A DNA stretch of 64,000 bases from Daphnia carinata (lineage: Eukaryota > Arthropoda > Branchiopoda > Diplostraca > Daphniidae), in assembly GCF_022539665.2 (NCBI RefSeq), contig NC_081333.1, forward strand, positions 1,364,001 to 1,428,000, written 5' to 3'. Numbering within the stretch: the stretch's first letter is position 1; every line of letters begins with the position of its first letter. Position numbers and translations under genes: made by a program. Positions 11,646-22,189 of the stretch are shown here, piece by piece. The notes beneath the pieces were generated by a model, which saw nothing but the letters and a program-made list of their open reading frames with translations, was not told the origin of the DNA and ran no database searches.

Positions 11646-12960
11646 TCAATGCAGATGGACGAATGAAAGAAGAGCTAACGGAAGTGTTCCTTCATCAAGA
11701 ACGGTCCCATTTTGGCTGAGTGCTTGAGAAGCCAAACATCTTAAGGGAAGAACTAGATTTATTAGAGACGAAAGGAAATGATCAGATCGGATGAATGGTT
11801 TCTGTCTGCCTTTAATGAGGTGTATAACCGTTTCGCCGGAATGATTGCGTTTATCAGGATGAGCCCCACAGTCAAGCAACATCCTAGCAAAGAGGTGAAA
11901 TTGAGGAACGTTCGTATTCTTGGCTAATAAACGGAGAGAAGTATTACCGTAACCATTCTACAGCGTTCGGATCAGCGCCCAATTGCAACAGGAGGCGAAT
12001 AGCTGGGTAAGAACTAGTTTTGCGATTCTCATTGTAACTTAACAAACACATTAGATGTAGAACACCACAATTGGTAAATAGTTCGCCACCTCTCCTGGCC
12101 TTCCAACGTCCGTCGCATTGAATCAATACCGAAATAGATTGCTGGAACTGTTCACGCAGTTCTGAACTCCGCTGCTTGGTAGCCCTTTCAGCTAACAACG
12201 AAACTATGGTCAAAATACTTACCTCCGATCCGAAAATGGACTTTCCTTTACGTCTGCCATCATTATTCCAAGCAAGTGGATTGAATTCGAAAAGCGTTTC
12301 ATATAGCGCATCCAAAGTTAGACACCTTCATCAAGTACGACAGCTCTTCACCACCAAGGTTTTCAATTCGCAGACCTTGAAACCTTGACGATTGATAATA
12401 AAGGACATTGGCGATTACGTCTTTGGTGTCCGTCCAACGGTCCAATTCCTACCATCGATCATTGACGCTTTCCAACAGCGATTTCAAACAGATGCAGTTA
12501 CAAAAGATTGGCTGGCCTGATAATTCTTGAAATGAAATTAGATAACCGACGAGATCCAGCCTGCCAGAAATAATAGACGCGAACAGTGCCGATACCTCTG
12601 GATAGACAACCCTATTCCACAAAAACCTACTATTTTGGTTAATGGGAACCTTCAAGATTTCGACCAAAAATTGCGTAAGTTCCAAGTTTCCATTTTGGAC
12701 GGCTATCATTAAAGGTGTTTCCCCCTCTTCGTTCTGGGTTGACCAAGCTCTACTGTTAATGTCCTTCCTTCACTTTCAAGGAATTTGGTCAATCCGAAAA
12801 CCGAACTATAGCGTAACGCGTTAAAGAAAGCTGTTTCTGCCTCTCACAACATTATTTTGGAGCAAACGTGCCACAACATCGGCTGACACCGAAAATCTAC
12901 AAAGATCGGGATAATTATGCTACTGAACCCAGATTCCTGGCCTAATTTTATTTGCGTAAC
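11646..12960 (-). pseudogene. Broken fem-1-like ankyrin-repeat gene
   Basis: Fem-1 proteins are ankyrin-repeat substrate receptors of CUL2 ubiquitin ligases. On the minus strand this stretch encodes ankyrin segments in several frames: VVARLLQNNVV, FNALRYSSVFGLTKFLES, GETPLMIAVQNGNLELTQFL, a middle region (LIQCDGRWKARRGGELFTN), LLLQLGADPN, GNTSLRLLAKNTN, MLLDCGAHPDKRNHSGETVI, and a C-terminus like the FEM1 end (PLRCLASQAL...LALLSFVHLH). The open frame is interrupted by single-base shifts near 12833 (NNVVR to EAETAFF), near 12760 (FLESEG to INSRAWS) and near 11948 (DPNAV to NGYGNTS), with no room for introns. No start codon in a suitable context was found. It is either a decayed copy or carries assembly errors. 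The N-terminal side abuts the inverted repeat. Confidence 0.72.
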
Positions 12961-13140
12961 TTTTATGCATGGATAATATTCTGCAAATCCAGTTCGTAGA
13001 TTGAATCTTGGTGAGGGATCTTTTGCTTGAAATGCCCGTTCTGCTGTAGGTGATCATCATAACCGGTGTACAATTGACGCAGAGCAAGAAGACCATATTA
13101 GTTCCATCTCGCGTGTTATAAGCCACGTAATCTTGCAACT
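12960..13140 (-). pseudogene. Protein-like remnant beside the inverted repeat
   Basis: The minus strand reads LQDYVAYNTRDGTNMVFLL in one frame and, after a frameshift, QLYTGYDDHLQQNGHFKQKI in another, then a stop. It may be an upstream part of the fem-1-like pseudogene, but I do not recognise it with certainty. Its first 14 codons are repeated in inverted orientation at 15311-15350. Confidence 0.35.
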
Positions 13141-13714
13141 AGCTATATGATCAATACAATCCTGTAATCAAAATCCACTACTGATATGGCAATCCGTTTT
13201 ACTCCCCAAAAAAATAAAAAAATAAATCTGTGGCAATCCGTTTTACCAAAAAAGAAAAAATTAAGAAAGTCAGCCTTTTTTTCTTTTTCGTTGCTATCGC
13301 CATCAACCGGCCAGATAGCTAGCAGGTAGCTTTGTTTTTTAAATACACCGAATATTTGACACCATGTTAGCGCGGCAGTACGCTTTAGTGCTAGTTCTAT
13401 GCAGCAGAAATATTCGGTGTATTTCCAAAATGATTGACTTAATGAAAAAGATAACAATTTTATCAGAATCGGCATTAAATTTTGATTATATGCGGTGATA
13501 TTCAACCAATTCCGATGAGTGCCGGTTTCTGCAGAAAATTATTTAAGCCCGACTTTTCTTATTTTTTTTTACACGAATATTGGATGTAATTCAAAAACCG
13601 CTAACTAGACAAGAAAACAAGTGGCTTTTTCTGAATCAGCGTTAGATATTCATTATAGTGCGTGATTTTCATCGAATTCCAAGAGATGTCATTTTTGGCC
13701 GATTTTGACAAAAG

Positions 13715-13736
13715 TGAGAAGGCTATAGCCTTCTCA
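13715..13736. repeat. Perfect 22-bp palindrome, copy 1
   Basis: TGAGAAGGCTATAGCCTTCTCA is self-complementary. The same sequence extended by one base each side lies at 14722-14745, and an imperfect copy lies at 14034-14058. Confidence 0.8.
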
Positions 13737-14721
13737 TTTTTTCATTTTTGGCCAAAAATTTAAATTTCACTTAAAATACATGATTTCGATTTAAAATTGA
13801 ATGGAAATTATGAAAATCAAGTTTATTTTTGCATTGGCTTTATGGTTTTTGAAATATACGTAAAAAACAGAGGGTGCGCTAACAAGTAACAGCACTTTTT
13901 TTCATCTATTTCAAAAACGGGTGGCTTAGCGACAATACCAATCACAGAATCGAAATCACCGTAAAATTTTGATTGTACGGTACGAGTTTCATCCAATTCC
14001 GTGAGATTTCGTTTTTGGCCGATTTTGACAAATGTGAGAAGGCTTATAGCCTTCTTACTTTTTCATTTTTGGCTAAATTTTAAATTTCGCTTAAAATACA
14101 TGATTTCGTTTCAGAATTGAATGCTTATCACGAAAATCAAATTTATTTTCCAATGAGCCTTATGGTTTTTTAAATAAACGTAAAAAACGAAAAAATAAGA
14201 AAAGCCGGGCTTATTTAGTCGGGATTAAAAATTTTTCCTGCAAAAATTGGCACTCATCGGAACTGGTTGAATATCACAGGATATACTTTAAATTGAATGC
14301 TGATACCGAGAAAATTGCTATTTTTTTCACTGAGTCAACCGTTTTGGAAATACACCAACTATTTTTGCTGTATCGTTAGCGCTGTAACGTACTGGCGCGC
14401 TAGCATTCTGTCAAATATTCGGTGTATTTAAAAAACGATTGACTAAATGAAAAAAATAGCAATTTCATCGCAATCAGCATTCAATTTAGACTATATACTG
14501 TGATATTCAAACAGTTCCAATGAGTGTCAGTTTTTGCATTAAAAATATTTAAGCCCCATGAAATAAGCCCGAATTTTCATATATTTTTTTCGTTTTTTAC
14601 GTTTAATTGAAAAACCATAAAGCCCATTGAGAACTAAATTTGATTTCCTTGATAAGCTTTTAATTCTTAATCGAATTCATGTATTTTAAGCGAAATTTAA
14701 AATTTAGCCAAAAATGAAAAA

Positions 14722-14745
14722 GTGAGAAGGCTATAGCCTTCTCAC
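14722..14745. repeat. Perfect 24-bp palindrome, copy 2
   Basis: It consists of half-site GTGAGAAGGCTA followed by its exact reverse complement. It sits in the right arm of the foldback element, opposite copy 1. Confidence 0.8.
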
Positions 14746-15939
14746 TTTTGTCAAAATCGGCCAAAAATGACATCTCTTGGAATTCGATGAAAATCACACA
14801 CTATAATGAAAATCTAACGCTGATTCAGAAAAAACCAATCGTTTTCTTGTCCAGTTAGCCGTTTTCGAATTACACCCAATATTCGTGTAAAAAATAAGAA
14901 AAGTCGGGCTTAAAAAATTTTCTGCAGAAACCGGCACTCATCGGAATTGGTTGAATATCACAGCATATAATCAAAGTTGAATGCCGATTCCGACAAAATT
15001 ATTACTTTGTTCATTAAGTCAATCATTTTGGAAATACACCGAATATTTTTGTTGCATAGTGCTAGCGCTATAGCGTACTGGCGCGCTAGCGTTGTGTCAA
15101 ATATTCGGTGTATTTAAAAAACAAAGCTACCTGCTAGCTATCTGGCCGGTTGATGGCGATAGCAACGAAATAGAAAAATAGGCTTGCTTTTTTTTTTTGG
15201 TAAAACGGGTTGCCATAGATTTCTAATTTTATTTTTTGGTTTGTGTAAAACGGATTGCCATAACAGTAGATGATTTTGATTACAGGATTGCGTATTGATC
15301 ACATAGCTGGTTGCAAGATTACGTGGCTTATAACACGCGAGATGGGACCAAATAATTGCCATACACCAAGTTACCTTTTCCAAAGGCGTCGCTACCAATT
15401 CATGTTTACGTTGAATTACGATGCTAGCTAAGCTTCAGTATCGTCTTAATGGCCTAGGACTCAAGGCTGATGAAGAGTGTAAACAAACTTTTGAAAATGA
15501 AAAGGAAAAAGTATATTGTTCATTTGACTAGAATCGCGAGGGGAGGGGTAAAAGAAACAATTGCCGAGCAGATGAAATAAAGTCATCGCATAGATTAGAA
15601 AATTAAAAACATCAACATCAAATTAAGCATCAAGATCAACGAAACATAGCCGTGTGTTCAACAAGGAAAAAGCGTAAGCGCATAACTGCCTTTTATTATT
15701 TTTCTTAAATTATTCTCTTCTATTTTGTTTTTTGTTTTTGTTCCAATTTAATTTTTTTTTGTTTCTTTTTTTACCACGGCAGTTTGGCTAATTGAAAAGG
15801 CGACAGATTATCGAGCCACACGCCGAGTTCTTAAACCAATAATTGAAACATAAGACGGCTTCGGGCTTTGATCGCTTCCGGGCCCAACGGTTGTAAAAGT
15901 GTAGAAATTTAAACTGAAAACGTGTAAAGAAAAGTAATA

Positions 15940-18900
15940 TCAAACTTGAGTTCCAAGTTGAGAAGTAATATCTAGGTGAGTATGTTGACTTTCAATGCTG
16001 AGACTCAAATCTTCGATCGACGCCAAAACGGCTGACGGTCGAGGTTGCTGCATTTCGCAATAGGACTGACCAGTGTTCCTAAATGAAGAAAGGTATGATC
16101 TTCTTAATCTTGTAAACATTGGCACAGGAAGTAACTAACGCACCTTAAAGTATCTGGCGGATGTTTTCGTAACGGAGCATTTTTGGAAAGGTCGCAATCT
16201 GGTGAATCAACAAGAGATGCATCTTCCTCCGCAAAAGGTAGGCTGTCTTGGCTGCCCGATGCCGTCATTTCTCCTCTTTCCATCAACCTCCTACCGATTG
16301 ATAATTGTGCTGGACTAAAGGCAGGTCCACGATCTAGGGCTAAACCTTTGCTTAATTCGAAAAGACCCAACGGCCGAGGACTTGTCGGAGGAGCCTGATT
16401 CGAATCGATCGCGGTCCTCAGCCTCGGATCAGAGTCATATCTGTTAACAAAACCAAAGAGAAAGGATTGTTAACATTTCACTTGCATAAAAATAACTGTT
16501 TCATTTGTACCGTATAGGCGCAGGAAGATTCATACGCCAGCTACGGAAAGAAGCCGGTTGATAAGTTGGAAACTTCTTGCTTTTTTCGACCATATCTTGA
16601 CGTTTGTCATTGGCGACAGCAACAGCAAGCTGTTCATCACTACTAGGCAACAATTCGAAATTCTCAACGCTGAATTTTCCGTGACTGCCGGACGCAGACG
16701 ATGCCTCTTCGGCTTTCTCCCCTAAAAGAGCCATTCGCAACGTATCTGCAGCTCGAGCAAGAGTTGAACCTAGGCCTTTAGATTGTACCTCATCAGCGTC
16801 CACGTCTCTGGATGCTGATAAATTTCTAAGAAAAAGACGAAGGGAAAAGGACCGTTTTGAGAATTCCTGTTAATACATCATACAAAGAGGCTTACTGCGA
16901 AACGTTTTCTGGATCCAATCCAATGTCGATATCGACGGAAGCGTGCTCCGAGACGAGTGTCCCGACTAACGAAAGCGTGCCGTCCTGGGCGATGGAAACA
17001 AGTGTATCGTGCTGTGAAGGACTAGTGCTGGGCGTGTTTGAGAAATCAGCTGCTAAAGAAGGTTGCGACAACGCTAGATCCGATCCCGAGCTTCCCAGCA
17101 AGGGTTTATGACTGGCTGGGCTTCTGCTTGCTGCTGCGTCCAATACCATAGGTGGACGAGAAATTGTGTTCCTTCACAAGAGAAGATATTTGAAAACATT
17201 GTAATAATTAAAATGGCTGTAGGACACAAAAACAATTTGCCAATGGTTAATCGGTTGCAACGGCGGTAGTTTAAAACTTACTCTTTTTTTCGTGAAAGTG
17301 TGACTGAGCCCTCTAGGTAGCGAATGAGCAGGCGACACGATTCCGATTCTAGCGGAATGGCTCCAACGTCTCGATGTCGATTATATATCAGTATGCAAAT
17401 AAGAACCGGGTGGGACACTGGTAGGGGAACCAACAGTTCAGAGTTCCATCCGGCTCGACTGGGCTCTGAAACAATGACCGACTTTCCCATCCATGAGGCG
17501 ACCCCTTCGGAAAGGCTAAAAAGACAGTTCGTTTGCATTAGATTAGTGATACCAAATTGAATTTCAAGTAGATTAAAAATATATTTTTACCGTTTTGAAT
17601 GACCGTGCATCTGCATCCTTTTCTTCTTCCATGGTGGGCTACTATTGGCCGCATCGCGACCGAGCGGAGTAAAAAGGTAAAAATCAGGTAGGCAAGCGGC
17701 CGCTGGTTGGAACGTCCGTTGCGGCCATTCAAAAGGTTCGCTGTCAAGATCAGCTTGCGTGAACATGACTCCATAACGACATAAATTGACGTCCTTTGCC
17801 TAAAAAAGATAGAAACATGGTAAAGGAAAACATTCATGTTAGCAATAGGTTTAATTGAAAGGCGATTAGCCACCTGAAGCTGAATACGGGTTTCTTCGTC
17901 GCCAAGCGGATTTAGAATTGCCGAGCTGAATATTTCACTCAGAAAGATGGCTGATAAAGCCAGCCAGTCTCCTTCTTCTACATTATAACGTTCCCATAAC
18001 TCAGATTCGTTGACACCTAGGCGGACCAGGATTTCAGAAGGGTAAAAAGTGCGTATCATCATAGCTGATCGCACAAGTACCATCTACGCGGTAGGAAAAA
18101 AGAAATCTTGGGTCAAATCGCAGAATCGAAAGACATAAACTTGCAAAGGAAAAAACCTTGAGATCAGCCGACGACATTCTTATCTTTTTCAGGACGTTGG
18201 CATTCAACGACAGTCTCAGTTCTTCCAGACGTCGCTCTACTTTTTCTTCCAGTGACGCCAGCAAAGCTTGTGTCTCCCGCTCCAATTGCACGGCAACACT
18301 CGATGACCTGGTTAATCATTCGATGATATTATTAGCAAAAACTGCAAGCGTTTAGAAAAACAAGGTTAACGATAAAACTTACTTAAGGTTGGATGACGTA
18401 GCATCTGCCTTTTCGATGGGTTTTTCAGCGACGGGTGTAGGGCACCAGGCAGTGCCTGAGAAAGGAGAAAACACTTGTTGAATGAACAGTCGGAATTCTT
18501 CCGCTGGACGTCGAATTAAACGTTCCGTTTGTCGGCGGTAAGCAATCAAACGATCCGATTCGAGGCGAGCTTCAAACGCTGCTAAAGCTTGTTCTTTTGA
18601 TATCTAAATAACGCACGTAAAAATTAAAACATTTAAATCACAACACGTTTAATTGGCGTAATTGCAGTAGTGTATGGAAATCACCTGATAGTGGAATTCG
18701 GTATTTAATCCAGGTCCAGCAATTCGTTTAACTAGGAAACCTTCTGACGCCGGGATACGACCTCTTGGTCGGATGGCGAGGCTGTAGACAAGTGCGTCTC
18801 GAGAACGTACGATCATCCATTGCAGCATCCCATCTGTTGATAAAATAGCAATTGAAAAGAAAGACATTCAGTGAAAATTTGGCATAATTTTCATAGTCTT

Positions 18901-21900
18901 GACTTACAGACGGCCAAGAGAAGAGAAATCAGCGGACAAACGATGAGGGCAGTGACCAAGCAGGCAATAGGTTGCAAAAGTCCATCGAGTAGTAGGTCGC
19001 GAACAAAGACGCGGATCAGGGGAAGGAGAGGGCTACGTTTAGGATCGGGATTATCCACGTCCCACACTAGTATGATGCAGACCTGATAAATAAGGGCGAA
19101 GACGGGAGCCCAAACAGGGGCCGTCAGCGCCAGGCAAATGCCACCGGCGCTGCACAGGATACAAACAACCGGGAAGATCAGGAGAAACAAGAGACTGCAG
19201 AGAAGACCTTTAAAGCCGTAATTCCATACTCTATTCAGCTGTCGAGTTAGGCCTTTTCCCATAAAACCTGTGTCCGGTTTCGTTTCGAACTCGGTTCTTG
19301 ATTTCGAGATGTGACGCCAAAGGGAAGCTAAACGCGAGTTAAGGGTCGGTGTGTACGCAGAGCGACGTGGGCAGAGGGTGCCATTCACTTGCGACAATTC
19401 AAGATCAGCGTAGAAAGGCTGACTTGCCACGAGAGCTCGCAAACCGATCGGACTGCACCAAGGAACAATATAACCGCAAGCATAAGCGCCATTGCACGAC
19501 CAAACCCACGCTCGTTGTAAGAAATTCGCCCAACGCCAGAACGGCCATTGCGTCGTCGTTGTTCTTCTGCTGCTTCGTTCCAACGTATAAACAGGTTGTT
19601 CTTGACCGTCACTGCCACTGCTGCTGCATCTTGGATTCGTAATAGATGTCGGCGTTCCACTCAAGTGGGTCGGTATCACCTAAAAACAGAAATGGAACGT
19701 GGTTGGAAATGGGTCGTGGTCAGCTTAAGTTGACAAATGGATTCGTACCTCAACACCGCCTTGGAAATGACGACGAACGATCCAAGCATGTGGGTTCCAT
19801 ATCCAAGTGTCCCAATGAAATGTACGCGTTGCCTGCTTGTCTGCCCAGAGCTCTTTGCTCAAGATGGGTGCTCGCTAAACATAAATAAAATCAGCTGACG
19901 GACAACAACAAGCTGTTTGTAAAGTACGCTGCTCATACATCTCTGAGAAAAGCGAGATCCCGCGAAAGGAAATAAACAAACTGATCAAGTGACTTGAGGC
20001 GGCATGCGTCAATGGCTTCTTCGTGGCATTTCCATTGATATTCTTTTGCCAATTTCACCTGGAGAAAAACGTTTAGTCCGATTATATTACATGGCTAGGA
20101 TTTTAAAAGATAATGTCATCATACTTTAATGCTGTGAAGTTGTTTTTCCATCCACGGTTTGACGAGAGAAAGCATTGGGTGACGTAGACGTATGTCCAGT
20201 TCGGCTTGAATTAAGTCAGCGGTAAATTTCTCTCGCACTTTGGCAACAGCTTTTTTCATAGTGATAGTAGCCCTCGCCTGATCAATCAGCAATTGCCCAA
20301 TGCCAGGTCCTAGTTGTTCTACATCCGGATGATGAAGAATTGATTCCCAAATATGACCGAAGGGCTCATCGGTAATTAAATCTCGAAAGTCGTCATCAGG
20401 ACCACTATGTCCGGCTTCGTTGCGTTTGCCATCGGCCTTAATTTCTGTTACTTGTTGCCGTGACCAGCGAGTTTTGGACTCCTGTTGCAAAATCCTATTT
20501 ATCACTGGTTTGCTTTTGTCCATGATTTCTCTAGAAACCGAAAATAGAAACCCGATAGCATGAAGTTTAAACATTTCTTCTCACGCATTGCGCAAAGCGT
20601 ATGGTACCTGGAAAAGAGTCTCAGATCAATCAACAAGCCTTTCGGGGTTTGGAAGATATAAGGGAGAGGCGGAGGCTTTTGTTGACGAATATCTGATGAC
20701 CGCTCGCTACTGCCAGCCCCTTGATGATGGGCAAGATAGTGGCGAATAAATCGACACAAGGCAATATATTCTTCTTGGCAATGAACCTAAGACGTCAAAA
20801 ATTGCATTCGTTACTCTTCGAAGTTTTTGCGTGCTTTTCTTTGCGTTATTTTCTAAGTACCGCGCATAACAACTCTGCCACTAAATAGCGGCTTCTTTCT
20901 TCGTGCAGGCGCGCCTCAAAGTCCCGAGGCTGTAGACTTGGCATTCCGAAAATCAAATCTAAAATAATTTAACAAAAGAAAAGTAATGAAGAAGAACGAT
21001 CATAGATTCGGAGTGAAATCTACCCAAGAAGCGATGGAATCCCATCCGGAGACTGCGAAATGATTCTTGAATGCTAAAAACATCACCGGTGAACCTCTCG
21101 CTAGCTGTCAAATTAATAATTGCGGCTGCCCAGGCCAACGTGTTGAGTAGTGAATCCATTGCTACTTCTGTGCCCTTTTGCAAAAGTGGATTCACTCGCC
21201 AGGTATGATGTTGGCCGGGAAAATTTACACTTGCGACGGTAAACAACCTAAACGTATGTTGGCAGAAGAAAAAAGAGTCACACGTTTAGCTAAAATGGAA
21301 TACGGACAAAATGTCAAAAAACAATAATAGCTAACACGCTTCACATTGTATCCTAAACATTGACGAACTGATATGAAGTTCATGCATTTAAGTAGAAAAA
21401 GAAACCCAGATGTGCATGCTGATTCCCGAAACTCCTACCCTGTTTTGCTTATGGAACGCAGTTGATCGGCTGTTAATGTTCTCCAAGTACCAATTTTCAC
21501 AGTTATACTAATGAACATGATAGGAAAAATGAGAAGAAGAAAATCATTATTGTAAAGATACAGATTACATGTAAGTTCGTTTTGGATACAAGATGGCTCG
21601 ACAAAATGCACTGAATTGATAACAAAAACATTTTATAATTACCCATGCTGCCTCACTGAAGTTAACTGCTTATTGCTGAGATGTTTAGCTTCACCATGTG
21701 CATCAACAGATACAACATCCAGATCATCCCATGATGGAATGTCAAAAAGATTGTCTACAACCAGAGGTTTCCTTCTAGTTGAAGCTGAACCTTCACTGAA
21801 TTCCTGAACTGCTATAGGTTGAGGAAGATTGAGAGGAAATGTTTTCCAATGGAAGAGGGTGCTCTCAGCTGTTCGCTGAATTTCCAAAACGAGATCCACA

Positions 21901-22189
21901 AGATGAGGAGCTAGCAGAGATGTATCTAGTTGAAATCTTAATGATTCCTTCTACAAAGGGGTAACATAGAATCAATGAAAGTATTATTGTATTGGCCTTT
22001 GTCTGCCGAACATCAGTACAAACAAGATGACAGACGAGGGGAGGGTCGGAAGAAATAGCTTCTGTATATGTATTACAATTAAATATTATAGACATAAAAA
22101 CGTACCTGAGGGTGGTTGATGCTATTTTCTTCCTCACTTAAGCGAACTTGTTCATCGGAAGCATGATGGACCGTCTTGAAACGGGCCAT
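15940..22189 (-). CDS. Large conserved-looking membrane protein, family not recognised (~1,528 aa)
   Basis: A consistent 20-exon model runs on the minus strand: 22189-22106, 21950-21643, 21507-21439, 21247-21024, 20958-20861, 20786-20608, 20530-20125, 20058-19939, 19874-19749, 19679-18908, 18833-18685, 18603-18383, 18307-18157, 18083-17874, 17799-17591, 17515-17282, 17171-16896, 16825-16511, 16440-16144, 16078-15940. All phases match and the total is divisible by three. The start is MARFKTVHHASDEQ. Residues 1-540 look soluble, with WTI/HWDTWIWNP aromatic motifs. Around residues 700-755 and 770-800 lie strongly hydrophobic stretches (LLCSLLFLLIFPVVCILCSA; PIACLVTALIVCPLISLLLA) separated by an Asp/Pro/Lys loop. 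After these come a charged helix (LERETQALLASLEEKVERRL) and a Ser-rich, probably disordered C-terminal third. I do not know its function; it is clearly spliced and not a chance ORF. Confidence 0.85.

Larger units (their letters stand above)
13100..15350. repeat. 2.25 kb foldback element or inverted duplication
   Basis: The two halves are near-perfect reverse complements, with arms of about 1.1 kb meeting near 14220. The left outer end (13104-13140, 13141-13360) matches the reverse complement of 15120-15345. Examples are CACGCGAGATGG on one side and CCATCTCGCGTG on the other, and the CAACCGGCCAGATAGCTAGC block. Inner blocks at 13620-13760 and 14690-14850 pair likewise. TGGCAATCCGTTTTAC-type sequences occur twice per arm (near 13185 and 13230; near 15200 and 15246). 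Internal direct repeats (13660-13860 against 13980-14180) show the arm is itself composite. There is no transposase. It resembles a foldback or MITE-type non-autonomous element, though the outer ends also contain gene-like sequence. Confidence 0.85.

Noticed and set aside
13143-13505. 120-residue minus-strand open frame
   Set aside because: It lies inside an arm of the inverted repeat and changes frame or stops in the matching arm, so it is not under coding constraint.
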